Assembly: GCA_038237435.1 (NCBI GenBank)
Contig: JBBRYT010000006.1
Coordinates: forward strand, 1-64,000
DNA: 64,000 bases
DNA from: JACCTI01 sp038237435
Lineage (GTDB): Bacteria > Verrucomicrobiota > Verrucomicrobiia > Chthoniobacterales > UBA10450
Direction of reading: 5' to 3'
Below, in pieces: positions 42,445 through 51,764 of this stretch. The translations under genes were made by a program, and so were the position numbers. The notes below the pieces were generated by a model. That model was given only the letters and a program-made list of their open reading frames with translations, searched no databases and was not told the origin of the DNA. The first letter of the stretch is position 1, and every line of letters begins with the position of its first letter.

Positions 42445-42501
42445 GTTTGGAAATTTCTCGCAACGCCGTGACAGTTCACTTGTCTCAAAAAATTATCGCT
42501 A

Positions 42502-43437
42502 ATGATTAAGGTCGAAAACCTAACGAAACGTTTTGCCGGGCAGACCGCGATTCAGGACCTGAATTTCGAAGTCGGCAAGGGCGAGATCATGGGATTTCTC
42601 GGGCCGAACGGCGCGGGCAAGAGCACCACCATGCGCATTTTGTCGAGCTTCATGCCGGCGACGTCGGGACGTGCCACGATCGCCGGTTTCGATGTTTTCG
42701 AGCAATCGCTCCAGGCTCGTTCGCGCCTCGGTTACATGCCAGAAAACGTTCCGCTCTATAACGATATGCGCGTGACGGAGTATTTGAATTATCGCGCCGC
42801 CCTGAAGAGCGTCCCGCATCGGCGCATTCCGGAACGCGTCGGCGATGTGCAAGAACTTTGCGGATTAAAGGATGTCGAAAACAAAATGATCCGCACGCTT
42901 TCGAAAGGTTATCGACAACGGGTCGGCCTGGCGGATGCGCTCGTGCATGAACCGGATCTTTTGATTCTCGATGAGCCGACCAGCGGTCTCGATCCCAATC
43001 AAATCCGACAGGTGCGCGAGTTGATCAAGAATCTCGGCAAGCAACATACCATTCTGTTGTCGACGCACATTTTGCCGGAAGTAGAGATGACCTGCAGCCG
43101 CGTTATCATCATCAACAAAGGACGAATCGAAGCTTGCGACACACCGCAGAACTTGTTAGGCGAAATCCGCACGGCCGGCGGCGTTTTCGTGGAAGCAAAA
43201 GTGGGGAACGACAACGGCGCGGAGCAATTGAAGCAAATTCCCGGCGTGCGCGAAGTCACGGAAAAAACCGACGGCGACTGGCACCGGTTTTCTTTGCGCG
43301 TGGAATCGGGCGTCGACGTGCGCGAGCAGATTTTTCAAATGGCGATGGTGCGCCGTTGGTCGGTGCGCGAACTCTCGCAACGCAAGGCCACGCTGGAAGA
43401 CGTCTTCGTGGAGATCACGCACGCCGACGATGTGTAA
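42502..43437 (+). CDS. ABC transporter ATPase (GldA-like)
   Basis: This 311-residue ATP-binding subunit has FLGPNGAGKSTTMRILSSFM (Walker A), LSKGYRQRVGLADALVHEPD (signature) and LLILDEPTSGLDPNQ (Walker B). It is first of four genes together with a six-helix permease, a GldG-like substrate-binding or auxiliary membrane protein and a DUF4340 protein. In Bacteroidota the related GldA-GldF-GldG is needed for gliding; elsewhere this four-gene set is an exporter of unknown cargo. Confidence 0.93.
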   Translation: MIKVENLTKRFAGQTAIQDLNFEVGKGEIMGFLGPNGAGKSTTMRILSSFMPATSGRATIAGFDVFEQSLQARSRLGYMPENVPLYNDMRVTEYLNYRAALKSVPHRRIPERVGDVQELCGLKDVENKMIRTLSKGYRQRVGLADALVHEPDLLILDEPTSGLDPNQIRQVRELIKNLGKQHTILLSTHILPEVEMTCSRVIIINKGRIEACDTPQNLLGEIRTAGGVFVEAKVGNDNGAEQLKQIPGVREVTEKTDGDWHRFSLRVESGVDVREQIFQMAMVRRWSVRELSQRKATLEDVFVEITHADDV

Positions 43438-43443
43438 CCGACC

Positions 43444-44199
43444 ATGAGCAAATTCCTCACTCTTTTTTCCCGCGAGGTGCGCAGCTATTTCTACTCGCCC
43501 ATCGCCTACATCGTTCTCGTCTTCTTCCTTCTGCTAAGCGGGACCGATTTTTATTTCCAGCTCTCCTTCATGAACAAGCAGCCAGTCGCCTACTCGGTGC
43601 AGGAGGCGTTTTTCAATTCCGTCTTTTTCTGGTTCGCCTTTGTTCTGATTTTTCCGCTCCTGACCATGCGACTGTTTGCGGAGGAATTTAAACTCGGCAC
43701 GATCGAACCGCTCATGACTGCGCCGGTGCGCGACTGGCAGGTGGTGCTTTCCAAATTCTTCGGTGCGCTTTTTTTCTACATCGTCCTCTGGATTCCCACG
43801 CTGCTTTACTTCGCCATTTTTCACCTAGTCACGCATCAATCGGCGGCGAGTTCCGCCGGCGCCTACGCTGGCGCCTGTCTCATGATGCTCTTGTTAGGCA
43901 TGTTTTATCTTTCCGTTGGTTGTCTCGCTTCGGTCGTAACGAAAAACCAGATTGTCGCCGCGGTTATTTCCTTTGCCGCGATCACGCTCCATTTCTTTTC
44001 CGGCCTCGTTTCTTTCATCGTCCAGGACGTCAGTTCGGCCACGCGGCAATTGCTCGGATATTTCTCCGCCATTGAACAAATGGTCACGCTCTCGCGCGGC
44101 ATCATCGATACACGACCGATCGTTCTCTACCTCAGCATGACTGCGGTCATGCTGGTTTTCACTCACCTCGTTTTTCAATCGCGCAAATGGAGACTGTAG
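43444..44199 (+). CDS. ABC transporter permease (GldF-like)
   Basis: This 251-residue ABC-2-type permease has six membrane helices, starting MSKFLTLFSREVRSYFYSPI, then AYIVLVFFLLLSGTDFYFQL, with GTIEPLMTAPVRDWQVVLSK in the loop. It begins six bases after the ATPase gene and its end overlaps the next gene start (44187) by 13 bases. A TTGTTAGG variant of the dispersed word lies at 43892. Confidence 0.92.
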   Translation: MSKFLTLFSREVRSYFYSPIAYIVLVFFLLLSGTDFYFQLSFMNKQPVAYSVQEAFFNSVFFWFAFVLIFPLLTMRLFAEEFKLGTIEPLMTAPVRDWQVVLSKFFGALFFYIVLWIPTLLYFAIFHLVTHQSAASSAGAYAGACLMMLLLGMFYLSVGCLASVVTKNQIVAAVISFAAITLHFFSGLVSFIVQDVSSATRQLLGYFSAIEQMVTLSRGIIDTRPIVLYLSMTAVMLVFTHLVFQSRKWRL

Positions 44200-45740
44200 A
44201 AGTACCTAACGAGACCAAGGCTGCTACGCCGAAGAAAATTCATCGGCTGCAGATCGGCGTGAACGTGGTCGTGCAGGTCGCGCTCCTTCTCCTGCTCGCG
44301 GTCATGGTGAATTACCTCGGCTTCGAGCATTACCGGCGCTGGGATGTCTCGCGCGACAAGAAATACGAACTCTCCGACAAGACCAAACGCTTTCTCGAGA
44401 GCGTGAAAGGCAAGATGCGTGTGACGGTTTTCTTCGGAAACAGGAATCCGATCGCGACCGACGTTCAGAATTTGCTGACCGAATATCAATACGCCTCGAA
44501 GGGAAAGGTGGACGTCGAAAATATTGATCCGGAACGCAGCCTTTCGCGGGCCAAGGAAATTTTCGAGAAGTACAAAGTCGTGACCGAGGAGAGTGTCGTA
44601 ATCGTTGATTACGAAGGCCGCAGCAAAACCATCAAGGCTTCGGAGATGGCCGACATCGAAGCGGGCAATTCGATGTTCGGCGAACAACCGACCGTGACCG
44701 CATTCAAGGGCGAGCAAGCGGTCACGAGCGCAATGATCGATCGGGTGGAAGGCCGCAAAAATACTGTCGGTTATGTGCTTGGGCACAAGGAACCGACGCT
44801 AACGGATGCGCCGCCAACGATGAGTCCGATGATGCAGGCTCAGCCGGGTGAGCGCAGTCCGGTTTCGATCCTGCGGACGTTTATCGAGAACGAAAATATC
44901 AAGTTCTCCGAATTGAATCTTTTCGATGTGCCGTCGATACCGGACGAGATGAAGACGATCGCGATCATCGGACCGCAGTACGATTTTTCCGAGCGGGAGA
45001 TGCAGTTGTTGCACACCTTCTGGGACAAAGGCGGGCGGATTTTGCTTTTGTTAGACCCGGCCGCAAAAATGCCGCGCCTCGCCGGTTTTCTAAACACGCT
45101 GGGCCTGCGCGTGAATGACGATCGCCTCATGGCCATGGTACGCACCGGCATTCAGGAAGTGGCGCTCATTCGCGACGTGCAGGCGCGTTTCCTAGGTGAT
45201 AGTCCGATCACGAAACGTCTCGCCGATGCGCGCGGACTTTTCCTCGGCGGAACCTCATCAATCACTCTGGAAATGGAACGCGTGCGCGCAGCCAACATTC
45301 GTCTCCTGCCGCTCATCCAGGCGGAGCGCGGTTATTGGGGGGAGAAAGATTACAACTCGACTGATCAGGAAAAATTGCAGGCCAACGCAGCCGCTGGCCA
45401 GAACGCAACGCTGACGATCGCCGCCTCAATCGAAAAAGGCGGCAGCGCGGACGATCGAGTGCAGGCGAATTCTTCGCGCATGGTGGTGGTTTCGAACGCG
45501 ACCTTTGTGCAGGACAACGCGCTGACGCAGGACCAGCAGGGACTCGATTTCGTTTCGGGCTCGATCAACTGGCTGCTCAATCGCGAACAACTCATCGGCA
45601 TCGCCCCGAAGGTCCCGAAGACGTTGACCTTCATGCTGGAAGACAATGCGCTGCGGAATTTGCGCTGGCTCATTCTTGTCTTGATGCCGCTAGTCCCGGC
45701 GCTAATCGGCTTCGCCGTGTGGTGGCAACGGCGCGCCTAA
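44187..45740 (+). CDS. GldG-like ABC-type auxiliary protein
   Basis: This 517-residue protein has an N-terminal helix (LQIGVNVVVQVALLLLLAVM), a long extracytoplasmic part (DKTKRFLESVKGKMRVTVFF, IDPERSLSRAKEIFEKYKVV) and a C-terminal helix (WLILVLMPLVPALIGFAVWW). It matches the GldG/ABC_transp_aux family. Exact copies of the dispersed word lie at 44205-44213 (Pro-Asn-Glu) and at 45736-45744, where CCTAACGAG supplies the TAA stop. Confidence 0.9.
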   Translation: METVEVPNETKAATPKKIHRLQIGVNVVVQVALLLLLAVMVNYLGFEHYRRWDVSRDKKYELSDKTKRFLESVKGKMRVTVFFGNRNPIATDVQNLLTEYQYASKGKVDVENIDPERSLSRAKEIFEKYKVVTEESVVIVDYEGRSKTIKASEMADIEAGNSMFGEQPTVTAFKGEQAVTSAMIDRVEGRKNTVGYVLGHKEPTLTDAPPTMSPMMQAQPGERSPVSILRTFIENENIKFSELNLFDVPSIPDEMKTIAIIGPQYDFSEREMQLLHTFWDKGGRILLLLDPAAKMPRLAGFLNTLGLRVNDDRLMAMVRTGIQEVALIRDVQARFLGDSPITKRLADARGLFLGGTSSITLEMERVRAANIRLLPLIQAERGYWGEKDYNSTDQEKLQANAAAGQNATLTIAASIEKGGSADDRVQANSSRMVVVSNATFVQDNALTQDQQGLDFVSGSINWLLNREQLIGIAPKVPKTLTFMLEDNALRNLRWLILVLMPLVPALIGFAVWWQRRA

Positions 45741-45747
45741 CGAGTGG

Positions 45748-47577
45748 ATGAAAACAAAAACGACCATCGTTCTTCTCGTCATCGTCGTGGCGCTCGGCGC
45801 CTGGATTAAGTTTTTCGAAAGCAAAGGCCCAAACACCGAAGAAGCTAAACGGCGGTCGGGTAATGTTGTGAATTTCGACCGCGCCAAACTCGACGGCATC
45901 GTCATCCAAAACGGCGACGACAAAATCGAGTTGCGAAAGTCTAACGACAAATGGCGGCTGGAGTCACCGATCAAAGATCAGGCTGATCGCTCGATCGTCG
46001 ATAGCCTCATTTCCGATCTGGAAAGCTGGGAGAAAGACGACGCATTTTCGGAGAAAGAAATGCAGGCGGAAAAGAATCGCCTGGTCGAGTACGATCTGGC
46101 CAAGCCGAAACTGCGTCTCAAACTTCTCGGGAAGGAAATGCCGCCGGAACTTTTTTTCGGCAAAGATGCTGCGCTCGAAGGCAAGATGTATGTGCGCTTC
46201 GACAACTCGAAGGAAACATTTGTCGTCCGGCAAACGGTTAAGAAAGACATCGCGAAGAAACCGGAAGATTTTCGGGATCGGAAATTGACCGAACTGTCGG
46301 CCGCTCAGGTTGCACGCATTCTTCTCAAGACTTCCGCGGGTGAAATGGAGTTGCAGAAGAAGAGTGATGCCTGGGAAATCGTGAAGCCGCTGCACGCGCG
46401 CGCGGATTCGCAAAAGGTCGGCGACTTGATTGCGCAGGTCACGAGCGCGCGGATTGCGCAATTTGTCGCCGAGGATAAAGGCGATCTGCAGCCCTACGGC
46501 CTGACGGAAGCGCGCGGCGCAATCACTTTATACAGAGCGGACGAGAAAGAAGGACAAATGCTGCAAATCGGCGCGCTCTCGACCAAGGAAAACGAAAAGG
46601 ACCAGGTCTATGTGCGCTTCTCGCCGCGCAGTTTCGTCTACACCGTGCCGAAAAAGATCGAGGACGTTCTGAAAACAATGCCGGCAGATCTGCGCGATCA
46701 TCATTTGGTCCGCATCGATGAAAACAATCTCGATCGCATAACGATCGACGCGCCGGGCAAAGGAAAAGTCGTGCTGGCGCGTAAAGACCAGAATTGGGTC
46801 ATCGTCAGCAAAAACAATCAGCCGGCGAATAACGCCGAAGTAAACCGTGTGCTTGAGTTCTTGAAGAATGAGCAGGTGACAAAATTTGTGGAAGACGTTG
46901 CTTCCGATTTGCCGAAGTACGGTCTCGATAAGCCGCAACTGCAAATCACCTTTAGTTCCTTCGCCTCCGAAAATACCGCGGAGTCGCAAGCGGGCGAACA
47001 TCCCTTCGCCACGCTCGCCATCGGGAAACTGGAAGGCGAGACGGTCTATGCGCGCGTCGGGGAAGAGCCGTTCATCGTCGCGGTGCGCAAACAATTTCCG
47101 GAATTAATTCCGACCGATCCGGTGCTTTGGCAGGATCTTTCGATTTTCAAATTCAAACCCGACGAGGTGCATCGCCTCAGCGTGACAACCGATAAAGAAG
47201 CGACCGTAATCCGCGGTCCGAAAAACGAATGGACGTCGGCGCAGGGGACCGGTGCAATTAATCAGACGAACGTGCAGTCGCTCTTGAATACACTAATTAA
47301 CTTGCGCGCGGTGCGCTGGAATCCAGGGCCACCGCCGCCGCAGGCTTTCGAAAAGGCGCAAGCGACGATTAGTTTCACAACTTCGCCGGACGATAAGACG
47401 ACTCACAAACTCACCGTCGGCGGCGCGGCCGGTGAAGGCATGTGGTATGCGAAAGTGGACGGACGCGACGGTGTTTTCGTGATGAACAATCCTGACTTCA
47501 ATGCCCTGCGCCTTTCGCTCGCGGAAAGCGCTACACCTTCGCTGTCTCCGACTCCATCGCCCACGGCGTCGCCTTAA
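45748..47577 (+). CDS. DUF4340 domain protein
   Basis: This 609-residue protein has an N-terminal membrane anchor (MKTKTTIVLLVIVVALGAWI) and repeated DUF4340-type blocks, each with the VDSLISDLESWEKDD / RVLEFLKNEQVTKFVEDVAS / LLNTLINLRAVRW pattern. It always accompanies GldG-like genes and is thought to work with the transporter outside the membrane. The short Pro/Ser/Thr tail (SLSPTPSPTASP) is low complexity. It starts seven bases after the GldG-like gene and is convergent with ubiE. Confidence 0.9.
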   Translation: MKTKTTIVLLVIVVALGAWIKFFESKGPNTEEAKRRSGNVVNFDRAKLDGIVIQNGDDKIELRKSNDKWRLESPIKDQADRSIVDSLISDLESWEKDDAFSEKEMQAEKNRLVEYDLAKPKLRLKLLGKEMPPELFFGKDAALEGKMYVRFDNSKETFVVRQTVKKDIAKKPEDFRDRKLTELSAAQVARILLKTSAGEMELQKKSDAWEIVKPLHARADSQKVGDLIAQVTSARIAQFVAEDKGDLQPYGLTEARGAITLYRADEKEGQMLQIGALSTKENEKDQVYVRFSPRSFVYTVPKKIEDVLKTMPADLRDHHLVRIDENNLDRITIDAPGKGKVVLARKDQNWVIVSKNNQPANNAEVNRVLEFLKNEQVTKFVEDVASDLPKYGLDKPQLQITFSSFASENTAESQAGEHPFATLAIGKLEGETVYARVGEEPFIVAVRKQFPELIPTDPVLWQDLSIFKFKPDEVHRLSVTTDKEATVIRGPKNEWTSAQGTGAINQTNVQSLLNTLINLRAVRWNPGPPPPQAFEKAQATISFTTSPDDKTTHKLTVGGAAGEGMWYAKVDGRDGVFVMNNPDFNALRLSLAESATPSLSPTPSPTASP

Positions 47578-47584
47578 CCACTCG

Positions 47585-48268
47585 TTAGGCAACACTGGCC
47601 TTATAAATGGTCGCGACTCCACCGGTGAGCGGAATCGCTCGCGCTCCACGAAAACCATTCGCTTCCATCAAGGAAAGCATCGCGCTTCCGCGCGGAAAAT
47701 TTTCAATCGACGCGCCCAGATAATCATAAGCGTCCTTCTGTCGCGTGATGAGCGCCGCCAGAAATGGCATGCACCGATGCAGATAAAATCGGTATGCCGG
47801 TTTTAGAACTCCGGTGGGAATGGAAAACTCGAGGACAAGCAAATGACCATCCGCGCGGAGCATCCGCGCCATTTCGCGCAAAGCTGCTGACCAGTCAGCC
47901 ATGTTGCGCAAGCCGAAGGCGACCGTCACGCAGTCGAAGCTCTCGTTAGGCAACGGCAGATTCAGGGCATCAGCGATCACCGTATTTGTCAGGCCCTTCT
48001 CTCGCGCACGCAGGAGCATCTCCGCGGAAAAATCCGCGCCCACTATTTCCACCTTCGGTAGCCGGCGCTTGATCGCTAACGCCAGATCGCCACTGCCGGT
48101 CGCGAGATCAAGCACGCGCGCGGGTTGCCAGTCGGCGACGATCTCGACTGCACAACGTCGCCACCAAAAATCAATCCCGCCACTGAGCAAATGATTGGCG
48201 AGATCGTAACGCGGCGCGATTCGATCAAACATCGCGCGCACCGCGGTTGGTTCACGCGACACGTCCAT
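47585..48268 (-). CDS. ubiE: Demethylmenaquinone/ubiquinone methyltransferase
   Basis: This 227-residue SAM-dependent methyltransferase of respiratory quinone synthesis shows MFDRIAPRYDLANHLLSGGI, DFWWRR, VLDLATGSGDLALAIKRR (SAM site), FGLRNMADWSAALREMARML and the C-terminal GGVATIYKASVA, all UbiE/MenG hallmarks. The TAA stop comes from the CTCGTTAGG copy at 47581-47589 (minus strand CCTAACGAG). Another exact copy lies inside at 47942-47950 (Pro-Asn-Glu). Confidence 0.95.
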   Translation of the reverse strand: MDVSREPTAVRAMFDRIAPRYDLANHLLSGGIDFWWRRCAVEIVADWQPARVLDLATGSGDLALAIKRRLPKVEIVGADFSAEMLLRAREKGLTNTVIADALNLPLPNESFDCVTVAFGLRNMADWSAALREMARMLRADGHLLVLEFSIPTGVLKPAYRFYLHRCMPFLAALITRQKDAYDYLGASIENFPRGSAMLSLMEANGFRGARAIPLTGGVATIYKASVA

Positions 48269-48294
48269 GCGCGCAAACTTAGCACATGGAATGG

Positions 48295-48312
48295 CCTAAC
48301 GAGTGGTTAGGC
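48295..48312. repeat. Inverted pair of the dispersed word (hairpin-forming)
   Basis: CCTAACGAGTGGTTAGG contains CCTAAC and GTTAGG as an inverted pair around GAGTG. The exact word lies at 48295-48303, and the partner supplies the TAA stop (minus strand) of the cysteine-dioxygenase-like gene. Paired words at gene ends resemble the way uptake sequences double as terminators, but no T-run is present here. Confidence 0.6.
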
Positions 48313-48873
48313 TGCGACCGGTTGGCGGACTTCTAGCTTGTAGCGACGGCGAATACTGCTCTTAAGGACGCGAATGTCCGCGCCGTAAATGTGCAGCGAG
48401 ACAGCGAGCTGCTGGCCGCCATTCTCCACGTGGTGGATATCGCCCGGCGGAACCAGCGAGGCGACCGAACCAACCGGATTGATCGCGTGCCCCGTCACGA
48501 TCAGATGCTGGTCGCCTTCGTTGCCGGATAATTCGTAAACGGTTTCGTGTTCTTGGCCACGATAAACACCGACTACGCACCACGAAACGTGATCATGAAT
48601 CGGCGTTGCCTGGCCTGCCAACCAGACGAGCGCGACCACAGAAAAACTGGCGTCCGGTTCGACGTGCAAGATGTGCTGGCGATAACTTTCGTCGCAGGGT
48701 GCACACTGTTCCTGCCGGAGAAAATTTTTCAGATGCAGACATGGCCGCAGCAGATTGGCGACAGCCGCGCCGATTTTCGCCGAGTCCTCTTCGGTTTGTA
48801 ACACCTTGCGCACCGAGCGAATCAAATCGCGCAACGGCAGGCTTAGAACTTGAGTATCAGGCGCCTTTTCCAT
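48307..48873 (-). CDS. Cysteine dioxygenase family protein
   Basis: This 188-residue cupin has TPIHDHVSWCVVGVYRGQEH, giving the HxH iron ligands, and a second block SLVPPGDIHHVENGGQQLAV with the third histidine. It matches the type I cysteine dioxygenase family, which oxidises cysteine or related thiols to sulphinates with Fe(II). The cysteine-tyrosine cross-link seen in mammalian enzymes cannot be judged. The gene stands alone between ubiE and the tRNA-Leu region. Confidence 0.85.
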   Translation of the reverse strand: MEKAPDTQVLSLPLRDLIRSVRKVLQTEEDSAKIGAAVANLLRPCLHLKNFLRQEQCAPCDESYRQHILHVEPDASFSVVALVWLAGQATPIHDHVSWCVVGVYRGQEHETVYELSGNEGDQHLIVTGHAINPVGSVASLVPPGDIHHVENGGQQLAVSLHIYGADIRVLKSSIRRRYKLEVRQPVAA

Positions 48874-48949
48874 CAGCCGAGCTCTCAGGATACGATTTCG
48901 TCATGGTGCGCGTCACGCCCAAACTGTCTAGCATTCGTTAGGCCAAAAA

Positions 48950-49030
48950 TGCTCACGAGAGGAGTCGAACCTCCACGGGTTTCCCCATACGGTCCTGAGC
49001 CGTACGCGTCTGCCATTCCGCCACGTGAGC
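48950..49030 (-). tRNA. tRNA-Leu (CAG anticodon)
   Basis: The minus strand reads GCTCACGTGGCGGAATGGCA, and the acceptor arms GCTCACG/CGTGAGC close the cloverleaf. The anticodon loop is CTCAGGA within TACGG/CCGTA, giving CAG. The long variable arm and the T-loop GTTCGACTC fit class II tRNA-Leu. CCA is not encoded. A TTCGTTAGG near-copy lies directly downstream (48934-48942). Confidence 0.95.
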
Positions 49031-49083
49031 GCGCGGCTGCTAAAATGCGCGCGGGAAGTTAGCGCGCAAGGATAAAGCAGGAA

Positions 49084-49965
49084 TCAATGGCGCCGGCGTT
49101 TGCGCGCGCGGCTTTCGATTTGATTGGCCTGGCGCGCTTTGCCTAACGAGCGCAAGAGATCGGCGTAATTAGAAACGACGATCTCGTAATCGGGCGCAGG
49201 ATTATCGTGGACCTCTTCCCAGGTTTGCAGTGAGGCGCGGTAGAGTTCGGCGGCGCGCGCGTAGTCGCCCTGTGAATGATAAACCACGGCGAGGTTGCAT
49301 TTCGATTGCGCGATATCGGCCTGATTCGGCGGCTGAATTTTTTCGCGAATGGAGAGCGCGCGATGATGGATTTTTTCCGCCTCGGCGTAACGTTTTTCGT
49401 TGGTGTAAAAGACAGCGAGATTGTTTAGGACCGAGGCGACATCCGGATGGTCCGGGCCGAGCTGCTTTTCGTAAAGCTCAAGCGCGTGCAGGTAATACGG
49501 CTCGGCGGCGCGTTGCCGACCGGTCTTGCGATAAATGAGCGCGATATTGTTTAGCATCGTGCCGAGATCGGAATACGGCAGATCGCCTAACTCCATTCCC
49601 GCTTTGATCGCGCTTTCGTAAAACGAAATGGCTTCATCCCTGTCCCCCGCGCCATCGCACAAAAATCCCAGCCGCCGCGCGGAACGAAAAATCGCCCGAT
49701 GATCGCGCGGCTCCGCCTCCGAAAAAATGCGGTGCGCTTCGACCAGAAACGGACGGGCGCTGGCGTGATCGCGGGATTGCTCGTGCAATTGGCCGAGTTT
49801 TTCCAGACTAAGCGCACGACCCGCATGTCCCTCGGGAAAAGCGCGTTTGGCCAGCTCGGCCGCGGTCTGCGCCACCCGCAACGCTTCCGGGAGTTGCCCC
49901 CCGCTGCGCAACATGTCGAGTTTTTCGTTGAGTATGGCCCAGAGCTTTTCGTCGCCCTTGCCCAC
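49084..49965 (-). CDS. Tetratricopeptide repeat protein
   Basis: This 293-residue protein is built of TPR units of the kinesin light chain/NphP3 type: YSDLGTMLNNIALIYRKTGR, QRAAEPYYLHALELYEKQLG, PDHPDVASVLNNLAVFYTNE, and KRYAEAEKIHHRALSIREKI. It serves protein-protein interaction; no partner is visible. It follows the LptE-like and BamD-like genes with a three-base gap, so the three form an envelope-related operon. An exact dispersed-word copy lies at 49142-49150. Confidence 0.88.
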   Translation of the reverse strand: MGKGDEKLWAILNEKLDMLRSGGQLPEALRVAQTAAELAKRAFPEGHAGRALSLEKLGQLHEQSRDHASARPFLVEAHRIFSEAEPRDHRAIFRSARRLGFLCDGAGDRDEAISFYESAIKAGMELGDLPYSDLGTMLNNIALIYRKTGRQRAAEPYYLHALELYEKQLGPDHPDVASVLNNLAVFYTNEKRYAEAEKIHHRALSIREKIQPPNQADIAQSKCNLAVVYHSQGDYARAAELYRASLQTWEEVHDNPAPDYEIVVSNYADLLRSLGKARQANQIESRARKRRRH

Positions 49966-49967
49966 TC

Positions 49968-50474
49968 TTACCAGCCTTCGGTTAAAGCGCTCGTTAGGCG
50001 AACAGCCAGGTCTTCGGTCGCGAGCGGCAGTGCCTGTCGTTCGTCGCTCGTGACATCCGAGCCAACGAAGAAACTGGTCGTGCCCGCTACCACGGCGGGT
50101 CCAGTCAAAGTGCGGCCTGATTTATCGACCAATGAATAAGCGACCGTGATCGTCAGATTGAATTCCGTCGTCGCCAAAACATTTCCGCGCACGGAGCGCG
50201 CCGGCGTTCGCCCAATTAGCTGGATCGTTCCTTTCAAAGTCGCATCGGCATCGTGCACGTTCGCGATGCGATAAGTGCCGTCCTGCTGCAATTGTTTGAT
50301 GACGGTGTCGGTCAGGAGCGCTTCGATGTTTGGCTGGAAAGTATGATTACGAAACGTCGGCACCGCGATGCTGTGGATGTCCGCGAGGTAATGCGGTTTG
50401 ACGTTGCCGATGTGATAACCGGCGCACCCGCTCAGGCTCAACCCTAACAGCAAAGCCGCGATGCGGTTTTTCAC
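49968..50474 (-). CDS. lptE: LptE-like outer-membrane LPS assembly lipoprotein
   Basis: This 168-residue lipoprotein (MKNRIAALLLGLSLSGCAGY, lipobox LSGC) has the LptE pattern: SIAVPTFRNHTFQPNIEALL, TDTVIKQLQQDGTYRIANVH, DADATLKGTIQLIGRTPARS, and a C-terminal EDLAVRLTSALTEGW. LptE plugs the LptD porin that inserts lipopolysaccharide in the outer membrane, which supports a diderm cell. Its ATG overlaps the last base of the upstream BamD-like gene. An exact copy of the dispersed word lies at 49990-49998. Confidence 0.85.
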   Translation of the reverse strand: MKNRIAALLLGLSLSGCAGYHIGNVKPHYLADIHSIAVPTFRNHTFQPNIEALLTDTVIKQLQQDGTYRIANVHDADATLKGTIQLIGRTPARSVRGNVLATTEFNLTITVAYSLVDKSGRTLTGPAVVAGTTSFFVGSDVTSDERQALPLATEDLAVRLTSALTEGW

Positions 50475-51685
50475 TACGGCGTAGCGCTGCTCTGGGGCGT
50501 CGGCCCGGGGGTCGGCGCCGACGGAAGGTCCGGCGCGCCAGTCGGATCGGGATTCAACGACGTAGGTGGCGGCAGCGATTCGTCCGCTTCCGGCGGCGGC
50601 AAAGGCGCAACGTCGCCAGGCGAAGTGTGCATCGCTGGAGCTCCGTGGCCAGGCATGTTTGAAGCGGTTTGTTTACCCTTTTTGCTCGGGACGGAAGTGG
50701 CCGCGATCGTGTCGATGGCTTTGGCGCCAAACTTCGCTCGCAGTTGCCCGATGCGTTTCTTAGCTTGCTCCGCCTCCGTTGAACCAGGCATCTGGCGCAG
50801 GACATCGTTGTAGTAGATAACCGCAGCGCGGTAGCTCTTTTGTTTGTCGTAAAATTTCGCCACCTTAAACGAACTTGTCGTCTGGCGTTGCTCGAGCTTC
50901 GCCAGATTTTCCCGTGCCTGCGCCGCCTTCTCGCTCTTCGGATAGCGATAAAGAAAATCCTGGAATCCGACCTGCGCATTCTTCGTCGCTTTCGCATCCT
51001 TAACGCCGGAGGCGGCGGATTTCTGCCACAGATAACCGATCTGATATTGCGCATCCGCGGCCAGCGGGTCCTCCGGAAATTTCTCTACCACCGCCTGGTA
51101 GGCTGCGACCGCACTTTCGGCATTGCCCTGCTTTTCCGCGGCGCGGCCAATATTGAATTGCGCTCGCGCGGTGTAACGCCCATACGGCGCCGATCGCACA
51201 ATCCCCGCAAAAATCTCGATCGATTTTTCGATTGCTGCCCTCATCGGAATCCCGAAAAATTTGATCTTCTTACCGTTCATATACATCTCGCCGATGCGGA
51301 ACTGCGCTTCAATCGCTTCCTCGAAATGCGGATTTTTCGGATACTGCTCGACTAAGACCCGATAAGCCCCCGCCGCTTTGATTGGATCGCCGGTTCTCTC
51401 CTGGAGCTGCGCGTAACGATAAGCTGCGCCGGAGGCGAGCGCGTCCCGCGGATATTTGCGCACGATGGCCCGGTATGCCTTGGTCGCGCGGCTGAAATTT
51501 CCCGAACTCTCCGCCTTCTCCCCGATTTCGAAAAGCTGCTGCGCCGTGCCGCTCATTCGCTCTTCACCGGGGGCCAGGTATTCGGCTTTCTCGCCCGGCT
51601 CAAAAACGATCGCGCCCGTGCTGGTCTCGACGCTTGCGGTCAGAGCGGCCATGAGCAAAAACAGAATGAAAAAATGACGGCGCAT
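50474..51685 (-). CDS. BamD-like outer-membrane assembly TPR protein
   Basis: This 403-residue secreted protein has TPR repeats of the BamD/YfiO kind: AQQLFEIGEKAESSGNFSRA, TKAYRAIVRKYPRDALASGA, AYRVLVEQYPKNPHFEEAIE, and AYQAVVEKFPEDPLAADAQY. A proline-rich tail (PPPTSLNPDPTGAPDLPSAP) follows. The N-terminal signal (FFILFLLMAALTASVETSTG) lacks an obvious lipobox cysteine, so it may not be lipidated. It is likely part of outer-membrane protein or LPS assembly, given LptE next to it. Confidence 0.8.
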   Translation of the reverse strand: MRRHFFILFLLMAALTASVETSTGAIVFEPGEKAEYLAPGEERMSGTAQQLFEIGEKAESSGNFSRATKAYRAIVRKYPRDALASGAAYRYAQLQERTGDPIKAAGAYRVLVEQYPKNPHFEEAIEAQFRIGEMYMNGKKIKFFGIPMRAAIEKSIEIFAGIVRSAPYGRYTARAQFNIGRAAEKQGNAESAVAAYQAVVEKFPEDPLAADAQYQIGYLWQKSAASGVKDAKATKNAQVGFQDFLYRYPKSEKAAQARENLAKLEQRQTTSSFKVAKFYDKQKSYRAAVIYYNDVLRQMPGSTEAEQAKKRIGQLRAKFGAKAIDTIAATSVPSKKGKQTASNMPGHGAPAMHTSPGDVAPLPPPEADESLPPPTSLNPDPTGAPDLPSAPTPGPTPQSSATP

Positions 51686-51764
51686 TGGGATTTTTCAGCG
51701 TAGAGAGCGTCATTGTGCAGTCAAGTTACCTGGGCCCCTTCATGACCTTTCCGCGCGACGCATT

